A stretch of DNA of 64,000 nt from Chamaesiphon minutus PCC 6605 (lineage in GTDB: Bacteria; Cyanobacteriota; Cyanobacteriia; Cyanobacteriales; Chamaesiphonaceae): assembly GCF_000317145.1 (NCBI RefSeq), contig NC_019697.1:3940385-4004384 (forward strand), read 5' to 3'. Made by a program: the position numbers and the translations under genes. Below, in pieces: positions 46,683 to 54,847 of the stretch. The stretch's first letter is position 1; every line of letters starts with the position of its first letter. The notes under the pieces are model-generated. The model made no database searches, was not told the DNA's origin, and worked only from the letters and a program-made list of their open reading frames with translations.

Positions 46683-47858
46683 ATGCCCACAGATCGACAG
46701 TTACCAATCTATCTCGATCGACATGCCACCACACCAGTAGATCCGCGTGTCTTGGCGGCGATGCTGCCGTATTTTACCGAACATTTTGGCAATCCGACTA
46801 GTACTACCCACGAGTATGGGTGGACGGCAGAAGCGGCGGTAACTGGAGCTAGAGAAACGATCGCCACTGCTATCGGTGCCAGTCCTGAAGAAATTGTCTT
46901 TACCAGCGGTGCGACTGAAGCTAACAATCTCGCGCTCAAAGGTGTCGCCGAAGCTTATTTTGCCAAAGGGCAGCATATTATTACCCTGCAAACCGAACAT
47001 AACGCGGTTTTAGATCCTTGTAAATATCTCGAATCATTAGGATTTACAGTTACTTATTTACCAGTTCAGTCTGATGGATTAGTCGATCTTGACGAACTAA
47101 AAAATGCGTTTCGTCCCGATACGATCTTGGTATCGATAATGTCAGCTAATAATGAGATCGGCGTACTTCAGCCCTTAGTAGATATTGGTAAATTGTGTCG
47201 AGAAAACGGCGTTTTATTTCATACCGATGCCGCCCAATCGATCGGTCAAATTCCGCTCGATGTGGAGTTATTAAATATCGATCTGATGTCGATGACCGCT
47301 CATAAAGTGTATGGACCCAAAGGCATCGGCGCGCTCTACGTCCGTCGCCGCAATCCGCGCGTGAAGTTGTCGCCGCAGTTACACGGTGGCGGACACGAAC
47401 GGGGAATGCGATCGGGTACGCTCTATCCACCCCAAATCGTCGGCTTTGCCAAGGCTGTCGAATTCGGTATCGCCGAAATGGAGGTAGAAACAGCTAGATT
47501 GACGCAGCTCAGAGCGCGATTATGGTCGCAATTGAGTCAAATCGATGGCATCTATCTCAACGGCCATCCGACTCTCAGACTGCCCGGAAATCTGAATATT
47601 AGTATCGCTGGCGTCGATGGCAATGCCTTGTTATTGGGATTGCGTCCGACGGTGGCTCTTTCCTCTGGAGCCGCCTGTAGCTCGGCCAAAATCGAGCCTT
47701 CGCACGTCCTCAGAGCAATAGGACGCAGCGAATCTTTGGCATATGCAGCACTACGGTTCGGAATTGGGCACAATAATACAGTAGAGCAAATCGATCGAGT
47801 TGCCACTGCCACGATCGCCACGGTTCAAAGTCTGCGGAAGTTAGCTTTGAGATCGTGA
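46683..47858 (+). CDS. Cysteine desulfurase, IscS/NifS type
   Basis: A 391-residue PLP enzyme that takes sulfur from cysteine for Fe-S clusters and thiocofactors. The N-terminus YLDRHATTPVDPRVLAAM is normal apart from its copy upstream. PLP contacts are in TSGATEANNLALKG, HTDAAQSIGQIPLDV and the lysine of MTAHKVYGPKGIGALYV. The active-site loop LSSGAACSSAKIEPSHVL carries the persulfide Cys. Among cyanobacterial desulfurases it is of the IscS/NifS (group I) kind rather than SufS. It starts 67 bp after the toxin gene. Confidence 0.93.
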   Translation: MPTDRQLPIYLDRHATTPVDPRVLAAMLPYFTEHFGNPTSTTHEYGWTAEAAVTGARETIATAIGASPEEIVFTSGATEANNLALKGVAEAYFAKGQHIITLQTEHNAVLDPCKYLESLGFTVTYLPVQSDGLVDLDELKNAFRPDTILVSIMSANNEIGVLQPLVDIGKLCRENGVLFHTDAAQSIGQIPLDVELLNIDLMSMTAHKVYGPKGIGALYVRRRNPRVKLSPQLHGGGHERGMRSGTLYPPQIVGFAKAVEFGIAEMEVETARLTQLRARLWSQLSQIDGIYLNGHPTLRLPGNLNISIAGVDGNALLLGLRPTVALSSGAACSSAKIEPSHVLRAIGRSESLAYAALRFGIGHNNTVEQIDRVATATIATVQSLRKLALRS

Positions 47859-48789
47859 CAATTTACAGGTATAATCGAAAGTAACCAGGAGCGATCGCAT
47901 CTATAGAAGAATAAGCTCAGCCAATCTTCTCAGCACTCCGGTAATCCAAACTGGACGCGATCGCCTACTTGACAAAATTTTCGTGGATTCTGGACATACC
48001 ACCATCCTTGTAGCTAATTACTAAGTGCAATGGATTTAGTGAGAATTGGAGGATCGCTCCAGTTCGCTCTATTTTAGGCAGCTACAAATCCAACTCTTAT
48101 CGGAGTTGAATTTTCAATCGCTGGGGCAATCGTCTGAAGATTGAAGCCCAACTTCTATGAATCTTTGTTCGTAGACGATTTTTGGGTAAACGATCCGTTG
48201 GTTGTTGGCATAGCCGTATAGCCGAGAAGACTTGCCTTCGGCACGACAGACGCCATAGCACGAGCATCGAGTAGCTAAGGTCTGAGATTAGAGAGAAATA
48301 ATGAGTCGATCCGTCAGCGCAAAGTTTAGACAGTCAGTCCACATTTTGGTTAAAACTACCTAGCTTTAGAGTTGACGCAGCACCTCCCCTGGAGCCTTGC
48401 TTGTCTATTTCCCGATCGGAGGTAAAGCTGCACCTAAGTCGCAGTGGCTACTTTTGAGAACTTTAATTTAAGATCCAAGCGATCTCGCCTTCCCCGCTCG
48501 CCCGATCGATAATTGGGGCTAAGCATCTAGATGTCTGGTTGTGAGTGTATCATTTAGCACCACCAACAAAGTATCGATGTCAACCATTTAGTTTCCCAAT
48601 CAGATCCGCAAGCCGACGATTTGTATCCCTAGCCCGATCGTACCTGCTTTGGCGATCTATCCATTATCAGCACACAACAGTTAGCTACTGGGACAAATTC
48701 GGATAAATTACGTTACATCATACCAGCACCGTTCGAGCATCTATCGATTCTAGGCGATCGAGCGCGCTGCTAATTTTCGAGGAAATTGA
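47859..48789 (+). other. Long leader/intergenic region before rne
   Basis: A 931-bp region with no open gene between two plus-strand genes. It includes inverted short sequences (for example around 48200-48260) and AT/GC alternation. RNase E mRNAs carry long 5' untranslated regions through which the enzyme controls its own level, in E. coli and, as reported, in cyanobacteria. Part of this stretch is therefore likely rne leader. I recognise no 6S RNA, tmRNA or RNase P RNA in it. Confidence 0.5.
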
Positions 48790-51120
48790 ATGCCAAAGCA
48801 AATAATTATTGCGGAGCAACACCGCATTGGTGCCGTATTTGGAGAAGACCAAATTCAAGAATTGGTAGTAGCGACCGGACAACATCAGGTCAGTGACATC
48901 TATCTTGGCATCGTCGAAAATGTGTTGCCAGGGATTGACGCTGCGTTTATCAACATCGGCGATCCTGCTCGGAATGGATTTATCCACGTTACCGATTTAG
49001 GGCCGCTCCGACTCAGACGCAGTTCGGGTTCGATTACCGAATTGCTCGCACCGCAGCAAAAAGTGCTGGTGCAGATCATGAAGGAACCAACCGGAAATAA
49101 AGGCCCCAGATTGACGGGGAATGTCAGTCTTCCCGGTCGTTATGTCGTCTTAATTCCCTTTGGTAAAGGGGTAAATCTCTCTCGCCGCATTCGCTCTGAA
49201 GGCGAGCGCAATCGACTCAGAGCCTTAGCAGTACTAGCCAAACCAGCCGGAATGGGTTTGCTGGTGCGGACTGAAGCTGAAGACACGACAGAAGAGGCCA
49301 TTTTAGAAGATCTCGAACAACTCCAAAAACAGTGGGAGATCGTCCAACAGGATGCTAACTCCACTCGCGCGCCAGCACTACTCAATCGCGATGATGATTT
49401 CATTCAAAGAGTCTTGCGCGATATGTATTCGCAAGATGTCAATCGGATTGTCGTAGACTCCGAACAGGGACTCAAGCGGGTTAAGCAGACACTTTCAGGC
49501 TGGACAGACGGTCAGTTACCTCAAGGCGTTGTCGTCGATCGTCACCGCGAACGCCAACCGATTCTCGAATATTTCCGCGTGAATGCAGCGATTAGAGAAT
49601 CATTAAAACCCAGAGTAGATCTGCCGTCTGGCGGATATATTATTATCGAACCGACAGAAGCACTAACTGTCGTCGATGTCAACTCTGGCTCGTTTACCCG
49701 ATCGAATACTTCGCGCGAGACGGTACTGTGGACGAATTGCGAAGCCGCTACCGAAATCGCCCGTCAGTTGCGACTGCGGAATATTGCGGGGGTAATCATC
49801 ATCGACTTTATCGATATGGATTACCGCAAAGATCAACTGCAAGTTTTAGAGCATTTTAACAAACAGTTGCGAGTCGATAAAGCTAGACCTCAAATCGCCC
49901 AATTGTCCGAATTGGGACTAGTAGAGCTAACTCGCAAACGCCAAGGTCAAAATATTTACGAACTCTTTGGCGAAACCTGTGCCACTTGTGGCGGTTTGGG
50001 ACATTTAGCTCACGTTCCTGGCGAAACCGTTTACGGTGCCGATGGCGAAGCAGTGCCAATTTCGTTAGTGTCTACCACTCCCGTCCGCGAACATCGCACT
50101 CGCAACAATGTCGATCGTGATGGGGTAACTGGGAGAGGATTGACTAGAGGCCCCCGCCGCAACGATCGCACCTTACCCGATCTGCGTCCATCGGTAGTCT
50201 CAGTCCCAGAACCATGGGAAAACTTCGAGTCAGAAGGAACTGAAGGTGAAGACGACTTCAATTTGGTCAACCATCCTAGCTATCAACAGCAGAATGGAGT
50301 TGGCAAAAAACGCCGCCGTCGCGTGGGTCGCACCGAGCGCGAAGAAGTAGTGCGAAATGTGGTACCGCGTCCGACACCGAATGGCGACACCCTCCGCACG
50401 CCAATTCCCAATTCTAATTCGCCAAGTCGCGGCGTCGTCACGAATAATCGCGGTATTCCCACCTCGATCGAGAATAATAACCGCGCTACTCTCATTAGTA
50501 GTGACTTTGCCCCTCCGCCACTCGAAGCCTACGTCCCCGATGAGCCTACTGGAGCCGAAGACTCATCCGAATTGACAGATGATGCTGCTAAGGAGCGGGA
50601 TCGACCGGGGAAACCACAGCGAGTTAAGCCGACCCGACCGACGATCGAACCGCCAGAGGTAGTCTCTGTCGAAATGTCGGATTTGGAAAAGGAAACCTAC
50701 GCGTGGATGGGAGTTTCACCACTGGTAAAGTTGGGACGGGAGTTAAATAATCCTAAAACAGCGATCGTCCATGTCGTACCGATCGGAAGTTTACCCCCCG
50801 AACCGAGCGTTTCTGCGCCAAGTCCTACCGTGGAAGCGATCGACACAGAGGATATCGCCACACCCGAAGCACCCACTAGCGAGATCGTGGAACGGGAATT
50901 TACAATTCCGGTAGCTCCACCAGAGATCGCGCTAGAACAACCTGAAGCTGAGGAAGAAGTGGCTGCGACTCCTCAATTTGCCAGTAGCGATGCAGCGATC
51001 GAGTCTGCACCAATGGCAGATCCGCTCGAGAGTGAGACATTGACAGCGGTTGCAGAGGTGCCAGAAGAGTTGCCTGAGAATCGACGGCGCAAACGCCGTT
51101 CTTCGGCGATCGTCGATTGA
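48790..51120 (+). CDS. rne: Ribonuclease E
   Basis: A 776-residue endoribonuclease that starts mRNA decay and processing. The N-terminal catalytic half (about residues 1-410) contains the S1 domain, the RNase H-like and DNase I-like parts with VVDVNSGSF and IIDFIDMDYRKD (metal-binding Asp residues), and the zinc-link CATCGG. The C-terminal half is long, disordered and Pro/Glu-rich. It ends in RRRKRRSSA, the cyanobacterial nonapeptide (usually RRRRRRSSA) that binds polynucleotide phosphorylase. A GAGGA ribosome-binding site precedes ATG 48790. In many cyanobacteria rnhB follows directly; here it is 2.2 kb away. Confidence 0.97.
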   Translation: MPKQIIIAEQHRIGAVFGEDQIQELVVATGQHQVSDIYLGIVENVLPGIDAAFINIGDPARNGFIHVTDLGPLRLRRSSGSITELLAPQQKVLVQIMKEPTGNKGPRLTGNVSLPGRYVVLIPFGKGVNLSRRIRSEGERNRLRALAVLAKPAGMGLLVRTEAEDTTEEAILEDLEQLQKQWEIVQQDANSTRAPALLNRDDDFIQRVLRDMYSQDVNRIVVDSEQGLKRVKQTLSGWTDGQLPQGVVVDRHRERQPILEYFRVNAAIRESLKPRVDLPSGGYIIIEPTEALTVVDVNSGSFTRSNTSRETVLWTNCEAATEIARQLRLRNIAGVIIIDFIDMDYRKDQLQVLEHFNKQLRVDKARPQIAQLSELGLVELTRKRQGQNIYELFGETCATCGGLGHLAHVPGETVYGADGEAVPISLVSTTPVREHRTRNNVDRDGVTGRGLTRGPRRNDRTLPDLRPSVVSVPEPWENFESEGTEGEDDFNLVNHPSYQQQNGVGKKRRRRVGRTEREEVVRNVVPRPTPNGDTLRTPIPNSNSPSRGVVTNNRGIPTSIENNNRATLISSDFAPPPLEAYVPDEPTGAEDSSELTDDAAKERDRPGKPQRVKPTRPTIEPPEVVSVEMSDLEKETYAWMGVSPLVKLGRELNNPKTAIVHVVPIGSLPPEPSVSAPSPTVEAIDTEDIATPEAPTSEIVEREFTIPVAPPEIALEQPEAEEEVAATPQFASSDAAIESAPMADPLESETLTAVAEVPEELPENRRRKRRSSAIVD

Positions 51121-51509
51121 GTCATGCTTCCGATATTGTTGCAGTTTAGGATTCACGGGTGTGAGTGAAACCTATATCTGGCAAAGGCTGTCTTATCTTG
51201 ACGCAGTGTGGGCGGTTTTCCCGCTCACACTGCGCTGCTAGTAGTCTACGGCGTAAATCTAGTTACTATTTTGGCGGGGAGCGGGGAGCGGGGAGCGGGG
51301 AGTGTGAAATAGTAACCTAACTTGCGCCGCGCAGTACTAGTCAACGGAAGATCGATTTAGTTTGTTACAAGGAGATATCGAGTTTAATATGACGTCTTGA
51401 CTCGTTGCCGTTCTTTTTAGGTAACGAGCGTTTTATAAGGCAAGCTCGATCGGTTGTAGGTTTAGCCCAGATGAGTTAAGATTTACCTACAACTATCGAT
51501 AGATCTCTT
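51121..51509. other. Intergenic region with MITE-like element, left edge of accessory island
   Basis: This 389-bp space after rne begins with a possible rne terminator region, then holds the inverted element of 51238-51342. A further AT-rich stretch precedes the HNH module. No gene seen. Confidence 0.5.
51238..51342. mobile_element. MITE-like element with GGGGAGC heptamer core, copy 2
   Basis: Arms of about 35 bp (CTAGTAGTCTACGGCG and onward; the inverted partner ends at CAGTACTAG) match each other at roughly three quarters of positions. They enclose four GGGGAGC units (51275-51302). The arms match those at 7340-7475 in the opposite orientation, including TAGTTACTATTTT / AAAATAGTAACC. Confidence 0.55.
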
Positions 51510-51869
51510 ATGCGATCGACACTAGAAATAGAAGGAACTTGGGAAGAAATTCTTGCTAAGGCTAATGAATTTTCTGGCAAACGAGTTAGATTGACTCTAT
51601 TAGAAAAAGTAAATAGTAAAGAATCAGATCTTCTTAAGGAAATTAATCTTGGAGTTTCGACAGATACTTGGACTAAATATCATACTCTAATTGCTAAACG
51701 CCAAGCTGAAATCATGACAGAGGAAGAGCAGCAGCAACTAATTGAAATTAGCGATCGATTGGAATTAGCTAATGTTCGCCGGATGAAAGCATTAATCGAA
51801 CTCTCAGATCTGCGTGGTCAGTCTTTGTCTACAGTTATGCAAGATTTGGGGATTTCAGAGTTTCATTAA
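51510..51869 (+). CDS. Small protein paired with an HNH nuclease
   Basis: A 119-residue soluble protein. The N-terminal part (STLEIEGTWEEILAKANEFS followed by GKRVRLTLL) looks like a short beta-alpha-beta module found in small antitoxin-like or regulatory proteins. The C-terminal half is helical (YHTLIAKRQAEIMTEEEQQQ, then RLELANVRRMKALIELSDLR). It is directly followed by the HNH gene with no gap between stop and start. Similar proteins next to HNH genes are, as I recall, common in cyanobacteria, but I know of no tested function. Confidence 0.7.
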   Translation: MRSTLEIEGTWEEILAKANEFSGKRVRLTLLEKVNSKESDLLKEINLGVSTDTWTKYHTLIAKRQAEIMTEEEQQQLIEISDRLELANVRRMKALIELSDLRGQSLSTVMQDLGISEFH

Positions 51870-52289
51870 ATGCCCGAACTAACTGCTAGACAAAAAGAAC
51901 TTATTAACGAAAGAGCGCAAAGATGTTGTGAATATTGTTGGAGTCAACTTAAGTTTTCACCCGATCCTTTTTCCATCGAACATATTATTCCTTTGTCTAA
52001 AGGTGGAACTTACGACCTCGATAATCTAGCTCTGTCTTGTCAAGGGTGCAACAATCGTAAGTATAATCTGACAGAAGCAATCGATCTGATCGATGGTAAA
52101 CTCGTACCGCTATATCATCCCCGCCAACAATTGCATGTGGAACATTTTGTGTGGAGTGATGATTTTACCGAGCTGATTGGGATTAGTCCGACTGGGAGAG
52201 CGACGGTAGTTAGGCTGCAATTAAATCGGGAAGGGGTTGTTAATTTACGAGGGTTATTAAGAGAGAAAAATCTTCATCCTCCCGATTAA
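51870..52289 (+). CDS. HNH endonuclease
   Basis: A 139-residue HNH nuclease. The zinc ligands are C20-EY-C23 and C57-QG-C60, and the metal-site residues are FSIEHIIPLSKGGTYDLDNL (His38 general base, Asn52) and CNNRK. The C-terminal 65 residues have HVEHFVWSDDFTELIGISPT, a small extension common in cyanobacterial stand-alone HNH proteins. Translation is probably coupled to the upstream small gene. The target is unknown; it could be DNA repair, defence or a selfish module. Confidence 0.9.
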   Translation: MPELTARQKELINERAQRCCEYCWSQLKFSPDPFSIEHIIPLSKGGTYDLDNLALSCQGCNNRKYNLTEAIDLIDGKLVPLYHPRQQLHVEHFVWSDDFTELIGISPTGRATVVRLQLNREGVVNLRGLLREKNLHPPD

Positions 52290-52379
52290 ATATTCGATCG
52301 ACCCAAATAACCCTCGATCGATATCTACAGTAGCGATCGAGTATGCCAAGGTTGATAAAATAAGCCGAAGTCATTGCTC

Positions 52380-52440
52380 CGCTTAGGTTTGAGTGGTGGG
52401 CAATGCCCACCCTACGGCTAAAAATGTGGGCATTCAGAAC
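52380..52440. repeat. GTGGGCAxTGCCCAC palindrome
   Basis: GGTGGGCAATGCCCACC followed by CTACGGC at 52393-52415, then a nearby partial copy (GTGGGCATTC, about 52426). Same family as 42134 and the window start. Confidence 0.7.
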
Positions 52441-52515
52441 TCTAAAAAGTACAATCGGTAATATTTTGAGCGATCTCTTTACCCACAGTTTTAGTCTGGT
52501 CGCGCCACTACGGCT

Positions 52516-53160
52516 CTACTCACTACCTTCTTCTTCATAAGAATCTATGTCAAAAATATCATACATTTCTTCTATTAAATAAGTCCACAATCCATCATAG
52601 TCAAGTTTACCTGGACTAGAACCTACAATGGTGACATCAACGTTTTTCAAATCAACTTCTAATTTAAGCAGTATACTATGCCTTTCTTCTTCTGTTTTAA
52701 TATAGCAATCATCCATGATATCTTTATTACTGACAAAAAAGATATCATATATTTTCAAGCATTTAGCAAAACCTTCAATATCTGAATTGATATACGTTGT
52801 TTTTTGCAGAAATTTTTCTCTGTCTTTATATATTGGGTTCTCAGCTAAATATATTCCACCATCTGATTCTTGAATAGATATAAACATACCCATAGCAACA
52901 TGTTTGCCGATTTTATATATAAATTCTAAATTATTCTTTTCATCTTCTTCGTTTATATATTCTGTACAATCTTGCTTGCTATCAATACAAGCATACTTTT
53001 TTACTTGTGATAGGTCGAACGCCCACTCCAATGATTCAACCAACTTTGGCAAACCCGTATTACACAAAAAAATAATATCGTTACTTGGTATATTAATGAT
53101 TACTTCTTTGGATAAAAAAGCAATTTTATTTAGGTCTAAATTATAAAATTTGTCTTCCAT
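52516..53160 (-). CDS. AT-rich hypothetical, SUKH/SMI1-like immunity candidate
   Basis: A 214-residue acidic, AT-rich gene unlike its neighbours in base composition. It has many Asp/Glu/Ile/Lys residues and many AT-ending codons. There is no signal or membrane helix. Segments such as LPKLVESLEWAFDLSQ and GGIYLAENPIYKDREKFLQK resemble the SUKH (SMI1/KNR4) superfamily of immunity proteins by feel only. Such genes travel with polymorphic toxins, but no toxin is next to it. It lies in the accessory island between rne and rnhB and was probably acquired. Confidence 0.6.
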   Translation of the reverse strand: MEDKFYNLDLNKIAFLSKEVIINIPSNDIIFLCNTGLPKLVESLEWAFDLSQVKKYACIDSKQDCTEYINEEDEKNNLEFIYKIGKHVAMGMFISIQESDGGIYLAENPIYKDREKFLQKTTYINSDIEGFAKCLKIYDIFFVSNKDIMDDCYIKTEEERHSILLKLEVDLKNVDVTIVGSSPGKLDYDGLWTYLIEEMYDIFDIDSYEEEGSE

Positions 53161-53299
53161 TAATTTAACCTCATCTGCCGCTGGGAGGGGTAAAGATGTG
53201 TAGCAGTAATTTAATAATTGGCATTAATCGATCGACTATCGATCGATCGAGCTATTATAGCAAGATAGTTATGCCGAATTCAGGTTGGTTGAGCTGCTG

Positions 53300-53908
53300 A
53301 TGATTAGTTACGAATTAACTCGTCCCGAAGAACTGATTGCTGGTGTCGATGAAGTCGGGCGGGGTGCTTTATTTGGAGTAGTGGTGACAGCGGCGGTGAT
53401 TTTGCCTAAAGATGCGATCGAGCAATGTCAAAGTTGGGGAGTTAAAGATAGTAAAAAGCTGTCCCCACAACGTCGAGAACTTTTGGTACCGAAAATTCAA
53501 CAAATTGCGATCGCGTATCAGATTGGGATTGCTACGGTTGCCGAAATCGATGAGATTAATATTCTTCAGGCGACGCTAGTGGCGATGCGGAGGGCGATAA
53601 CTGGTTTGGCGGTGACGCCGGAATTATGCTTGGTAGATGGCAATCGTGAGATTCCCCAGCTCGATGTGCCCCAACAAACTTTGGTTAAGGGCGAAGATCG
53701 ATCGACCTCGATCGCGGCTGCAAGTATTTTAGCGAAAGTGTGGCGCGATCGGGCTACCAGTGAATTAGCAGCGATTTACCCATTGTACGATCTAGAAAAT
53801 AATAAGGGTTATGGTACTGCTCAGCATCGTAATGCGATCGAGAAATATGGCATTACTCCAGAACACCGTCAGTCGTTCAGTCCTTGCAATCGTCATGTTT
53901 GCCCTTAA
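53300..53908 (+). CDS. rnhB: Ribonuclease HII
   Basis: A 202-residue enzyme that cuts RNA in RNA-DNA hybrids, including single ribonucleotides. IAGVDEVGRGALFGVVV contains the catalytic Asp-Glu, LCLVDGN the next Asp, and SIAAASILAKVWRDR the last. The ATG at 53300 is preferred over a TTG at 53285. One small difference is GALFGVVV where most family members read GPLAGPVV. In many cyanobacteria it follows rne; here they are separated by the island. Confidence 0.94.
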   Translation: MISYELTRPEELIAGVDEVGRGALFGVVVTAAVILPKDAIEQCQSWGVKDSKKLSPQRRELLVPKIQQIAIAYQIGIATVAEIDEINILQATLVAMRRAITGLAVTPELCLVDGNREIPQLDVPQQTLVKGEDRSTSIAAASILAKVWRDRATSELAAIYPLYDLENNKGYGTAQHRNAIEKYGITPEHRQSFSPCNRHVCP

Positions 53909-53930
53909 TGAGGCGAGTGAGATTTTGGAT

Positions 53931-53975
53931 TTTGGAGTTCGCTCTCCCAACTCCCAACTCCCCGCTCCCAACTCC
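53931..53975. repeat. CTCCCAA heptamer run
   Basis: Imperfect 7-bp units (CTCCCAA / CTCCCCG / CTCCCAA) lie between rnhB and the DUF1997-like gene. Confidence 0.55.
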
Positions 53976-53979
53976 TTCT

Positions 53980-54567
53980 CTATCCCAAATGCGGAGCTTG
54001 AGGCTGGGTTGATGGCTTGGTGCTGGTACCTTCAGTTCCGGTATTAGCCCATAAAATATAATCGGCAATTAGTTGGTGCAGCAATCGCTGTTTGAAAGTG
54101 TTGAGAATCCCTTTGAGCAGACTATTTCCTGCCGATTCTACCATCGATCGAGGCATGAAGTTTAATGGTGGTGGGAGATCTACTCGAACTTGAAGATCTG
54201 CCAATCCTTCTAGATATGTTTGCCCGTTTTCTTGATAGGGGGATAACTTACCCATCAGTTGCAGACTAAAGCGACGATCGATGTAGTCGATGCCGCGAAT
54301 TTCGCATTTGGTAGAGGCGATCCGCACCGTTCCATCTGCTTCCGTCCACACGCGCAAAAATACCGTTGGCTGAAGCTCGAATCCAAAAAAGTTTAGGGTG
54401 CGCATAGCTAGCCGAAACTCGTCCTCGCTGAGTTGTTGGACGCGACTGGGATCTACTAGCGCATTAACTAACCGATGTGGTTGGCGCAGATAATGCCCGA
54501 TCGGGATCGGTTGCTTGGGTACGGCAATATCGACCGATCGATCCGCTGAGAATTTAACGATTTGCAT
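53980..54567 (-). CDS. DUF1997-family protein
   Basis: A 195-residue soluble protein of the DUF1997 type, found in cyanobacteria and plant plastids. Segments VQQLSEDEFRLAMRTLNFFG, VFLRVWTEADGTVRIASTKC and VDLPPPLNFMPRSMVESAGN fit it from memory. A long C-terminal helix (LLKGILNTFKQRLLHQLIADYI) ends in a polar tail. Relatives are suggested to be lipid-binding, but no activity is established here. It is convergent with rnhB and divergent from pheA. Confidence 0.75.
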   Translation of the reverse strand: MQIVKFSADRSVDIAVPKQPIPIGHYLRQPHRLVNALVDPSRVQQLSEDEFRLAMRTLNFFGFELQPTVFLRVWTEADGTVRIASTKCEIRGIDYIDRRFSLQLMGKLSPYQENGQTYLEGLADLQVRVDLPPPLNFMPRSMVESAGNSLLKGILNTFKQRLLHQLIADYILWANTGTEGTSTKPSTQPQAPHLG

Positions 54568-54847
54568 ATCTAAAGCAAGGAGTTAGAACCGATACTACTA
54601 TGCAACATTATTGGCTGTCAAAGATCGACATTGAAAAAATTGTCTTAGAAGTAAATATTTAAAAGCTAAGTAAAAATTTTAGTTCTAATCGATCGCTCTC
54701 TAATCGCGATAAAATACATTCATCTATAATTTTATCGCATCTCGGTTCTTTGGGGGATCGGCTTTACTGCCTAGATCTCTAGCTCGAATTTAATGCTCGG
54801 TAGTTTATCAAATTAGTACGGCATATAGTACTAATTAGCAACTGTAT

